A stretch of 10,971 nt of DNA from Lachnospira rogosae (lineage in GTDB: Bacteria > Bacillota > Clostridia > Lachnospirales > Lachnospiraceae), in assembly GCF_040096455.1 (NCBI RefSeq), contig NZ_JBBMER010000014.1:1-10971 (forward strand), given 5' to 3'. Every line of letters begins with the position of its first letter. Position 1 is the first letter of the stretch. Position numbers and translations under genes: made by a program. This document shows positions 6,613 to 10,971 of this stretch, in pieces. The notes under the pieces were generated by a model. The model was given only the letters and a program-made list of their open reading frames with translations, was not told where the DNA came from and did not search any database.

Positions 6613-7155
6613 ATGAGAAAACGTTTTTTTTCTATTATTGTATGTGTTGTCATGCTTTTTACAATGAATGTCACAGCTTTTGCGGCAGAAACTCAGGAAA
6701 ATTATTCGGAGACGGAGAAAACAATGACATTTGAAATAACTCCGACAGCATTAACTTCTGGATCATCACGACATTCTGTTGGAATGTTAAATTCCTTTTT
6801 TGGAACAAATGATACAGTGGCAACTTCCGCTCTTGGTTCTTTTACAATCAGCAGCACATCTGTTCCGTCAGGCTCCACAATCAGTAAAATAGTGGTTACA
6901 TCCACAAAAAGTAGTGGAAGTAGTGGAAACATCGAATTATTTGTTGCTAAAGATGAGGATAATGGAGATGGCACATTTGACAGATATACAGACAGCAAAA
7001 GTTGGAATAGTTCTCTTACTTTTGCAGATTTTGGCAATTATAATTTAAGCCCTGTTGGAAATTATTATGTTCAATTTGAATCTACAAGGTATTCAACGGG
7101 AACTGTTGCAGCAGCAACATTAAAAAATATTTATGTCACAGTATACTATCATTAA
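6613..7155 (+). CDS. Small secreted protein, unknown function
   Basis: The 180-residue product starts with a classic Sec signal peptide: MRKRFF, a hydrophobic core IIVCVVMLFTM and an AFA cleavage motif, with predicted cutting after A24. The mature part (about 156 residues) is rich in Ser, Thr, Gly, Tyr and beta-branched residues with alternating patterns, which suggests a beta-sandwich. It includes an acidic loop DEDNGDGTFD that resembles calcium-binding loops, and no Cys or LPxTG anchor is present, so release or non-covalent surface binding is expected. GGAGG at 6598-6602 fixes the start. It lies 47 bases after DUF6033 with no terminator between and a strong one behind, so the two likely form one transcript. 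I do not recognise the family. Confidence 0.75.
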   Translation: MRKRFFSIIVCVVMLFTMNVTAFAAETQENYSETEKTMTFEITPTALTSGSSRHSVGMLNSFFGTNDTVATSALGSFTISSTSVPSGSTISKIVVTSTKSSGSSGNIELFVAKDEDNGDGTFDRYTDSKSWNSSLTFADFGNYNLSPVGNYYVQFESTRYSTGTVAAATLKNIYVTVYYH

Positions 7156-7179
7156 AATTTTATAATCCCCATTCTAAAC

Positions 7180-7226
7180 AAGCAAAGATGTTGTTATTCA
7201 GTTAGCAGCATCTTTGCTTTTAATTG
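7180..7226 (+). terminator. Rho-independent terminator after the secreted-protein gene
   Basis: A 17-bp stem pairs 7180-7196 with 7203-7219 around a 6-base loop; all pairs are Watson-Crick except two G-U. AAGCAAAGATG and CATCTTTGCTT form the perfect outer 11 bp. It is followed by TTAATTGT, a modest U-rich tail, 24 bases past the stop codon. Confidence 0.8.
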
Positions 7227-7252
7227 TATAATTGATATGACTATTGAGTTAG

Positions 7253-7345
7253 AATGACATTGATAGCGATAGAAAGCTATATATTACAGAAGCAGACTTT
7301 GATAAAAAAGCATTTGAGAGATTATATAAATTGAATATTATATAA
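7253..7345 (+). pseudogene. Possible C-terminal gene scrap, unidentified
   Basis: Frame 2 reads NDIDSDRKLYITEADF, then DKKAFERLYKLNII and a stop at 7343-7345. It looks like a genuine protein end (balanced charged helix), but it has no start codon, no ribosome site and a TAG just upstream at 7250-7252. I cannot assign a family. The rest of 7220-7390 is AT-rich and shows nothing else. Confidence 0.3.
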
Positions 7346-7390
7346 TCAGAGGTATATAGAACATGCACAGAGACACTATATTTCAATATG

Positions 7391-7415
7391 AAACAATGGT
7401 GCCTGACACAATAAA
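7391..7415 (+). repeat. 25-bp interspersed direct repeat, copy 1
   Basis: The core GGTGCCTGACACAATAAA (7398-7415), preceded by AAACAAT, is identical in copies at 8839-8863 and 9040-9064. It stands before the AAA ATPase gene. GTGCCTGACAC inside it is an imperfect palindrome. Confidence 0.9.
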
Positions 7416-7459
7416 AACGCATAGCCAAACTTCGCTCGGTATAACTGCCTGATTGTGTC
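7405..7459. repeat. Inverted repeat attached to direct-repeat copy 1
   Basis: GACACAAT (7405-7412), the end of direct-repeat copy 1, is matched by ATTGTGTC (7452-7459). Partly complementary GCATAGCC and GGTATAACTGC lie inside, so a 55-base folded structure is possible. The other two repeat copies lack the right arm, so this may be the fuller ancestral form of the element. Confidence 0.45.
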
Positions 7460-7469
7460 GAAATTCGTA

Positions 7470-7493
7470 TTTTATCAATTATATCTGATAAAA
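7470..7493. repeat. 8-bp perfect inverted repeat upstream of the AAA gene
   Basis: TTTTATCA (7470-7477) and TGATAAAA (7486-7493) flank ATTATATC. It lies just upstream of the candidate promoter and could be an operator, but its AT content means chance is a real alternative. Confidence 0.3.
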
Positions 7494-7507
7494 CTGGATT
7501 TGCGGTA

Positions 7508-7536
7508 TTGAAAATCAGTTATAGCCGTGGTACCAT
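7508..7536 (+). promoter_or_regulatory. Candidate promoter of the AAA/DUF4143 gene
   Basis: TTGAAA (7508-7513), a 17-base spacer ending in TGG, and TACCAT (7531-7536). The -35 matches 5 of 6 and the -10 matches 4 of 6 with an extended TG. The ATG follows 31 bases after the -10. Confidence 0.35.
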
Positions 7537-7567
7537 ATAGACAGTTTCAGAAGGGAGGCTGGTCTAC

Positions 7568-8782
7568 ATGATTAAACGAGAAATTTATATGAGCCGTATC
7601 CGTCCTTTTATCGGAAATGAGCTGATAAAGGTTCTGACAGGGATTCGCCGTAGTGGAAAATCTGTCATGCTGAGCCTGATCCAAGAGGAACTTGCCCAAA
7701 ACGGGGTCCAACCAGAACAGTTTATTTCCCTGAATTTTGAGAACATGAGCAATGCACACCTTTGTACGGCTGTTGCATTGCATGATGAAATCCTTCGCAG
7801 AACAAAAGAAATCAGCGGCAAGGTTTATCTGTTCTTCGACGAAATCCAAGAGGTGGCTGATTGGGAAAAATGTATCAACTCTTTCCGGGTGGAGCTGGAT
7901 TGTGATATATACATTACCGGTTCCAACGCCAAGCTGCTTTCCGGTGAGCTTGCCACTTATCTTGCCGGACGGTATGTGGAGTTCGTGATTTACCCGTTTT
8001 CATTCAGAGAGTTTATGGAGCTGTATCACACCGTTTACGAAGGTGCAGACGAAAGACAATGCTTTACAAAATATCTGACGCTGGGAGGAATGCCCTATTT
8101 GAGCAACCTTCGCTACGACGATGCCGCCAGTCGTCAGTATTTGCGGGACTTGTTCAACTCCGTAGAGCTGAAAGATATTATCAAGCGAAACAATATCCGT
8201 GATGTGGATATGCTGGAGAGAATTATTGCTTATATAACTTCCAACATCGGCACTACCTTTTCTTCCACAGCCATTTCCAAGTATCTGAAAAGTGAAGGGC
8301 GCTCCGTTTCACCAGAAACGGTACTGAACTACATCAAAGCCTGCACGGACGCATTCCTGTTTTATCAGGTGAAGCGCCAAGACCTCCAGGGAAAGAAAAT
8401 CCTGACCGTCAACGAGAAATACTATGTTGCAGATCATGGTGTCCGGGAAGCCGTGTACGGTGGCAACATGAAGGACATTAACCTTGTCCTTGAAAATGTT
8501 GTCTACATGGAGCTGCTGCGCCGTGGTTATTCTGTGACTGTTGGGAAAGTCTCTGACAAGGAGATTGACTTCGTATGTGAAGATCATGGGAAAAAGCTGT
8601 ATGTTCAGGTTTCCTATCTACTTGCCTCGGAGGAAACCATCCAGCGTGAGTTTGGGGCGTTTGCCGGTGTTCGTGACAATTTCCCGAAATACGTTGTAAC
8701 GATGGACGAACTGGATATGAGCCGAGATGGAATCAAACACCGCAATATTCGTGACTTCCTGCTGGCAGAGGAATGGAACTGA
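7568..8782 (+). CDS. AAA_14/DUF4143 ATPase with nuclease-like C-terminal domain
   Basis: A 404-residue cytoplasmic protein. The ATPase part (1-180) has Walker A GIRRSGKS (25-32), Walker B VYLFFDEIQ (D91/E92), sensor-like ITGSNAKLLSGELATYLAGR (116-135) and FSFREFMELY. The DUF4143 part (about 195-400) has a winged-helix-like stretch (TVLNYIKACTDAFLFYQV), then ENVVYMELLRRGY, KEIDFVCE and LYVQVSYLL. The last three resemble a PD-(D/E)xK fold with E309 and D334, but Gln347 stands where the catalytic Lys-bearing ExK would be, so nuclease activity is doubtful. AGGGAGG (7552-7558) fits ATG 7568. The GC-richer codon use differs from the upstream genes. The gene sits between direct-repeat copies 1 and 2. 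These proteins are abundant and often horizontally scattered; their role is unsettled. Confidence 0.9.
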   Translation: MIKREIYMSRIRPFIGNELIKVLTGIRRSGKSVMLSLIQEELAQNGVQPEQFISLNFENMSNAHLCTAVALHDEILRRTKEISGKVYLFFDEIQEVADWEKCINSFRVELDCDIYITGSNAKLLSGELATYLAGRYVEFVIYPFSFREFMELYHTVYEGADERQCFTKYLTLGGMPYLSNLRYDDAASRQYLRDLFNSVELKDIIKRNNIRDVDMLERIIAYITSNIGTTFSSTAISKYLKSEGRSVSPETVLNYIKACTDAFLFYQVKRQDLQGKKILTVNEKYYVADHGVREAVYGGNMKDINLVLENVVYMELLRRGYSVTVGKVSDKEIDFVCEDHGKKLYVQVSYLLASEETIQREFGAFAGVRDNFPKYVVTMDELDMSRDGIKHRNIRDFLLAEEWN

Positions 8783-8838
8783 AATGTTCTTCTTTCACCA
8801 GAAGATATGCAGAAGTTCTTCCAATGCCGAGAATGAAA

Positions 8839-8863
8839 AAACAATGGTGCCTGACACAATAAA
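8839..8863 (+). repeat. 25-bp interspersed direct repeat, copy 2
   Basis: Identical to copies 1 and 3 over 25 bases; identity with copy 3 continues four more bases (TATT, to 8867). It lies 56 bases after the AAA gene stop and directly before the LysR fragment. Confidence 0.9.
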
Positions 8864-8867
8864 TATT

Positions 8868-9055
8868 ATGATATGTCTGTATTTAACCGCTGTATAGAAA
8901 CCGGGAATGTTCTCTTAATACTGGAATGTTGGCAGGATGTCCACCCGGCGCTTGTCAGTATCCCAGTGAAATGGGAATACAGCTCGCCGTATGGACTTTT
9001 GTATGCTCTGAATCCGCCGGATGATGTTATGCAGTTTGAAAACAATGGTGCCTGA
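8868..9055 (+). pseudogene. LysR-type regulator, C-terminal fragment
   Basis: From about ATG 8873 the frame gives FNRCIETGNVLLILECWQDV, HPALVSIPVKWEYSSPYGLLYA and PPDDVMQF. The 'IPV-W-Y--PYGLLYA--P---V--F' ending is the usual close of the LysR effector-binding domain in Clostridia, so this should be the last 50 or so residues of a protein that is normally about 300. The N-terminal helix-turn-helix and most of the effector domain are absent. The homologous part starts right after repeat copy 2, and at its end the frame runs into repeat copy 3 (QFENNGA, stop at 9053-9055). It has no own ribosome site and is not expected to function. Recognition is by eye. Confidence 0.55.
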
Positions 9056-9064
9056 CACAATAAA
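9040..9064 (+). repeat. 25-bp interspersed direct repeat, copy 3
   Basis: Identical to copies 1 and 2, 201 bases downstream of copy 2. It truncates the LysR fragment on one side and, on the other, a minus-strand reading frame that begins at 9124. Confidence 0.9.
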
Positions 9065-9124
9065 TATTGTATAAATGTCAATGCTGTTGTGGTACATGTT
9101 GTATTCTGCGTAAATGGTATTCAT
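9060..9124 (-). pseudogene. Minus-strand gene start cut off by repeat copy 3
   Basis: On the minus strand ATG at 9124-9122 has an excellent ribosome site, AAAGGAGA (9138-9131), 6 bases upstream, and a good promoter beyond it. The product begins MNTIYAEYNMYHNSIDIYT and then enters the repeat; the frame stays open to 8915 but only across repeat and antisense LysR sequence. I read it as the preserved 5' end of a lost gene. The family is not recognised. Confidence 0.4.
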
Positions 9125-9149
9125 GTTGTGTCTCCTTTAAACCAATAAA

Positions 9150-9178
9150 AATATAGAAGCATTTCAATCAGTTCACAA
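9150..9178 (-). promoter_or_regulatory. Minus-strand promoter for the truncated gene
   Basis: Read on the minus strand: TTGTGA (9178-9173), 17 bases, TATATT (9155-9150). Both hexamers are close to sigma-A consensus and the spacing is ideal; the ribosome site and ATG follow on the same strand. Confidence 0.5.
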
Positions 9179-9194
9179 TGTCACTTTTATTTTG

Positions 9195-9203
9195 TGTTAT
9201 ACT
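9195..9203 (+). promoter_or_regulatory. Extended -10 promoter candidate in the 9179-9461 gap
   Basis: TGTTATACT is identical to the extended -10 at 4970-4978. No clear -35 is seen at normal spacing. The next downstream ATG with a ribosome site is the ACT-domain remnant at 9462. Confidence 0.35.
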
Positions 9204-9218
9204 GTTTTATATAATTTT

Positions 9219-9298
9219 CTTGCCCTTGTTTTTGCCCTTATCAGAGTTCGTAAACACTGGTGGGACGATATAACGCAAGGGAAACAATAAGGGAAAGC
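9219..9298. repeat. Imperfect inverted repeat of paired CCCTT blocks
   Basis: The left side has CCCTT twice with 7 bases between (9223-9227 and 9235-9239); the right side has AAGGG twice with 7 bases between (9278-9282 and 9290-9294). The two sides can pair across a loop of about 38 bases. No gene is supported here. Its role is unknown. Confidence 0.4.
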
Positions 9299-9323
9299 TC
9301 ACCTGTGATAAACTTTGTGTTTT

Positions 9324-9376
9324 CAAGGGATTGAGAGATATTTGATAATAAAATATAACAGTTATTAAATCCCTTG
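9324..9376. repeat. Two-part inverted repeat in the non-coding gap
   Basis: CAAGGGATT (9324-9332) pairs with AATCCCTTG (9368-9376), and inside it TAATAA (9346-9351) pairs with TTATTA (9362-9367). On the right the arms touch; on the left they are separated by 13 bases, giving one large bulge. It is not followed by a T run. Confidence 0.45.
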
Positions 9377-9461
9377 GAATATATGAAATCTCAATTCAAG
9401 TTTGCAAAACTAACCAAAAATATAAACAGTTCGTAAAATCGGAATTTGTGGAGGTGTTTTT

Positions 9462-9632
9462 ATGGAATTAAGGAGAATTCATCAAGACTTCTCAGTCTGC
9501 CAAGTAGAAGATTATTCACTTGTGAATTTTGAGTCTCAATATTGCTTTATTGGAAAAACTGACGAAGAGAAATCACTTGTATGCGCTACAGGCGAAGCTC
9601 CAGCCAATGCTGTTCGGTGGATTGTGGACTGA
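9462..9632 (+). pseudogene. ACT-domain protein (COG3603-like), N-terminal remnant
   Basis: ATG 9462 follows GGAGGTG (9450-9456) at 5 bases. The 56-residue product begins MELRRIHQDFSVCQVEDYSL, then FIGKTDEEKSLVCATGEAPAN, matching the start of the small ACT-domain proteins of about 125-130 residues (first CASTOR-like ACT domain). In the family this is followed by a 'DDGWKAFRIQG' region and a second ACT half. Here the match ends near base 9610 and the frame closes at TGA 9630-9632. The intact start with no body means a deletion fused it to the next fragment. It would not make a working protein. Confidence 0.65.
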
Positions 9633-9740
9633 CAATTTCAGTATTTTGAAAACAGGTATAATGTTATCGTCTGGGATGCGCCGGCACACATTCTTTTTTG
9701 TCCGGAAGCGTGGTTATACATTGCACATAGACGCACCTGA
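9612..9740 (+). pseudogene. Alpha/beta-hydrolase fragment with in-frame stop
   Basis: In the same frame as the ACT remnant, after the TGA at 9630-9632, the sequence reads QFQYFENRYNVIVWDAPAH. This is the strand-helix region ahead of the nucleophile in clostridial alpha/beta hydrolases ('YFE-KYNV-VWDAPAHG'). The TGA may be a mutated TGG (Trp), since VDWQFQYFE would read naturally. The likeness is lost after DAPAH, and the frame ends at 9738-9740. No catalytic Ser is present. Only about 20-25 residues of the parent gene remain. Confidence 0.5.
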
Positions 9741-9753
9741 TGGAGGGACGAAA

Positions 9754-10007
9754 ATGGAAACTGAAAAAGTATATGCTATGCCATTTGCAAAAATATATCC
9801 TATACTGGTGGCAAAGGCAGTCGGCAAGGGGCGGACGCAGGCAGAAGTAGATGAAATTATTGGGTGGCTGACGGGTTACAGCGCCTGCGGCGTAAAGCAG
9901 GAGGGTATCGAAGAGCCGCTGATGAAGGAGATCCGCTATTTGGAAAGCTGGTGGATGAGCTGGCTAAGGGCAAAGCGATGGAGAAGATCAAGCGGACAAA
10001 CAAATGA
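9754..10007 (+). pseudogene. DUF2200 protein, internal deletion plus frameshift
   Basis: ATG 9754 has GGAGGGA (9742-9748) before it and gives METEKVYAMPFAKIYPILVA, then KGRTQAEVDEIIGWLTGY, the unmistakable DUF2200 start. Immediately after, CGVKQEGIEEPLMKEIRYLE belongs to the C-terminal third of the family; about 40 residues between WLTGY and CGV are missing without loss of frame. Near 9940 the frame shifts: in frame 3 the sequence continues KLVDELAKGKAMEKIKRTNK and stops at 10005-10007, the normal family ending. If unshifted, the frame reads to 10056 as a Trp/Arg-rich nonsense tail. The intact family is about 110-120 residues, of unknown function. It is almost certainly dead. Confidence 0.75.
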
Positions 10008-10021
10008 GGAAAAGCAGCCTA

Positions 10022-10050
10022 TTACACACCGACAGAGAATGTGGTATAAT
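10022..10050 (+). promoter_or_regulatory. Sigma-A promoter of the acetyltransferase gene
   Basis: TTACAC (10022-10027), a 17-base spacer ending TGG, and a perfect TATAAT (10045-10050), extended by TG. It lies just past the DUF2200 remnant. Transcription should begin near 10057, about 26 bases before the gene. Confidence 0.75.
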
Positions 10051-10082
10051 CTTTAAGAAAACACTGTATGGAAAGGACAAAC

Positions 10083-10679
10083 ATGATGAACGCTCTGGAT
10101 ATTATGAAACACCCTGCCGCCTATGTCAGTGGCTATGAAAACACCCCCACGGAGGAACAGTACCGTGCAAAGCAACTGTGTTGGGAGTACAACCGCACCG
10201 CTCCCAACGAACAGGAAAAGCGGCGCAGTATCCTGCAGACCCTGCTGGGCACCTGCTCTCCCATGACCGGCATTGAGCCGGATTTCCACTGTGACTATGG
10301 CTTCAACATCCATACCCACGGCTTGGCGGTCATCAATTATAACTGTGTCATTCTGGATACCTCTCCGGTAAACATCGGAGCAGGTGCCTTTATTGCCCCT
10401 GGCGTATGCCTTGCCTGCTCCGGTCATGCCATCGATCCGGAGCAGCGCAGCCATGGCATTGGCACCTCGTCACCCATTACGCTGGAGGAAAACGTCTGGA
10501 TCGGCGCAAATTCCACTGTCTGTGGCGGCGTTACCATCGGGGCAGGCTCGGTTATCGGGGCGGGAAGCGTCGTCACTCATGACATTCCCGCCGGTGTCAT
10601 CGCTGCAGGGGTGCCCTGCAAGGTGATCCGCCCCATTACTGAAAAAGATAAGTTCAAGCCGGAGGATATTCTGTTCTGA
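10083..10679 (+). CDS. Sugar O-acetyltransferase, left-handed beta-helix (LacA/Maa/NodL family)
   Basis: A cytoplasmic trimeric enzyme type that moves acetyl from acetyl-CoA to a sugar or related acceptor. From ATG 10083 it is 198 residues: a helical N-terminal part (KHPAAYVSGYENTPTEEQYR, with LCWEYNRTAPNEQEKRRSIL), then hexapeptide-repeat coils including NIHTHGLAVINYNCVILD, ACSGHAIDPEQR with the catalytic His at about residue 115, the acceptor-loop region, and VWIGANSTVCGGVTIGAGS ending in PCKVIRPI. All are typical of the maltose/galactoside acetyltransferases; the real acceptor is not predictable. GGAAAGGA (10070-10077) lies before ATG 10083/10086; ATG 10068 is less likely because it overlaps that site. 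GC is clearly higher than in the Lan operon, which suggests different ancestry. No damage is seen and it has its own strong promoter. Confidence 0.9.
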   Translation: MMNALDIMKHPAAYVSGYENTPTEEQYRAKQLCWEYNRTAPNEQEKRRSILQTLLGTCSPMTGIEPDFHCDYGFNIHTHGLAVINYNCVILDTSPVNIGAGAFIAPGVCLACSGHAIDPEQRSHGIGTSSPITLEENVWIGANSTVCGGVTIGAGSVIGAGSVVTHDIPAGVIAAGVPCKVIRPITEKDKFKPEDILF

Positions 10680-10760
10680 GAAATCCAGATCGAAAACTCT
10701 GAAAAAAGCACTCCGGGGACATTTTTGTTTTTCGCCATGTTTTTCTGCGGGGAGAAGGCA

Positions 10761-10769
10761 TGGTATACT
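10761..10769 (+). promoter_or_regulatory. Extended -10 promoter of the flavoprotein gene
   Basis: TGGTATACT: TATACT at 10764-10769 with a TG extension. The -35 is poor (TTTTCT at 10741-10746, 17 bases). The predicted start is near 10776. Confidence 0.5.
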
Positions 10770-10777
10770 GAGAGCGA

Positions 10778-10791
10778 CAACTCGGAAGTTG
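10778..10791. promoter_or_regulatory. Short palindrome at the predicted transcript start
   Basis: CAACT-CGGA-AGTTG lies between the -10 and the ribosome site GGAGG (10791-10795). It could be an operator for a repressor or a small 5' hairpin; at 5 bp per arm this is weak. Confidence 0.25.
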
Positions 10792-10803
10792 GAGGATACA
10801 CGC

Positions 10804-10971
10804 ATGAAAATTGTAATCATTAATGGAAGTGCCAGAAAAGGAAATACGCTGGCAGCAATCAATGCATTTATAAAAGGAGCGTCAGAAAAGAATAAAATTG
10901 AAATCATTGAACCCGACAAACTCAACATTGCACCATGCAAGGGATGTGGTGTCTGTCAATGCTCTAAGGGA
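10804..10971 (+). CDS. Iron-sulfur flavoprotein / NADPH-dependent FMN reductase family, 5' part
   Basis: The gene runs off the window; 56 residues are visible. It begins MKIVIINGSARKGNTLAAI, the flavodoxin-fold strand and phosphate-binding loop (GSxRKGNT) for FMN. It continues with a helix, then PDKLNIAPCKGCGVCQCSKG. The compact Cys cluster C-x2-C-x2-C-x-C at about residues 47-54 resembles that of iron-sulfur flavoproteins, which bind a [4Fe-4S] cluster beside FMN; other members of this fold keep similar Cys groups without a cluster. GGAGG at 10791-10795 lies 8 bases before ATG 10804. It has its own promoter after a gap (10680-10760) with no convincing terminator. Likely a cytoplasmic electron-transfer or quinone/nitro reductase; the partner is unknown. 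Confidence 0.85.
   Translation, partial: MKIVIINGSARKGNTLAAINAFIKGASEKNKIEIIEPDKLNIAPCKGCGVCQCSKG

Noticed and set aside
6702..7037. 111-residue minus-strand frame opposite the secreted protein
   Set aside because: A shadow frame; the plus strand has a signal peptide, ribosome site and terminator.
8788..8805. Terminator after the AAA gene (TCTTCT / AGAAGA hairpin)
   Set aside because: Only 6 bp, AT-rich, and no T run behind it.
7391..9064. CRISPR array
   Set aside because: Only three repeats, spaced 1448 and 201 bases apart with coding sequence between; no regular spacers and no cas genes.
7391..9064. Integron cassette array
   Set aside because: The repeats lack the paired attC-like arms (only copy 1 has a second arm) and no integrase is visible; repeat-bounded modules alone do not establish it.
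9212..9300. Minus-strand protein tail with a GKNKGKK-like basic end
   Set aside because: The frame is open, but no start, ribosome site or recognisable family supports it; it follows from the CCCTT repeats.
9529..10056. Continuous 175-residue reading frame
   Set aside because: Its first 75 residues are an out-of-frame reading of the ACT and hydrolase remnants and its last 30 a frameshifted DUF2200 tail; only the middle is real coding.
10053..10454. 133-residue minus-strand frame opposite the acetyltransferase
   Set aside because: A shadow of a strong plus-strand gene with conserved hexapeptide motifs; no ribosome site of its own.
10685..10730. Rho-independent terminator after the acetyltransferase
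   Set aside because: An A-run, GCACTCCGGGGAC and a T-run look suggestive, but the central bases do not pair into a stable stem.

Overview
The window reads as chromosome of a low-GC gut-type Firmicute, most likely a Lachnospiraceae relative (Blautia/Dorea/Coprococcus-like). This rests on AT-rich coding, strong GGAGG ribosome sites, extended -10 (TGnTATAcT) promoters, and families common in that group (LanFEG-RK immunity cassette, DUF6033, DUF3784, AAA/DUF4143). The assignment is inferred from family content, not from a marker gene.

Layout. (1) 42-448: two gene remnants fused head to tail, a DUF3784 membrane-protein fragment running into a TfoX/Sxy N-domain fragment. (2) 447-4747: a complete five-gene operon, lanF-lanE-lanG-lanR-lanK, for an ABC exporter protecting against lantibiotic-like peptides plus its own two-component system. 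It has a promoter with a TCT-N8-TCT direct repeat like the NisR box, and no lantibiotic precursor or modification genes are visible. (3) 4748-5611: a 54-residue ORF of unknown origin, a perfect 14-bp palindrome lying over a -10 box, and an isoprenylcysteine methyltransferase-family membrane protein. (4) 5727-7219: a near-consensus sigma-28/SigD promoter, a DUF6033 protein, a small secreted protein and a strong terminator. (5) 7253-9178: a repeat-rich segment. Three identical 25-bp direct repeats bracket an AAA/DUF4143 ATPase and a LysR-regulator C-terminal fragment, and one repeat also cuts off a minus-strand gene start. (6) 9179-9461: non-coding, with nested inverted repeats. (7) 9462-10007: a graveyard of an ACT-domain protein start, an alpha/beta-hydrolase scrap and a DUF2200 gene with an internal deletion and a frameshift. 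(8) 10022-10679: a well-preserved, more GC-rich sugar O-acetyltransferase with its own promoter. (9) 10764-10971: a promoter and the start of an iron-sulfur flavoprotein that runs off the end.

How they work together. The clear functional unit is the Lan cassette: LanK should sense a peptide at the membrane, LanR should bind the direct repeat upstream of lanF, and LanFEG should expel the peptide, with the regulators induced in the same transcript. DUF6033 and the secreted protein look like a second unit, possibly tied to the motility sigma factor. The rest is intact single genes separated by at least six decayed or truncated fragments, which points to repeated insertion and deletion here. All product names come from reading translations by eye; no database search was run.
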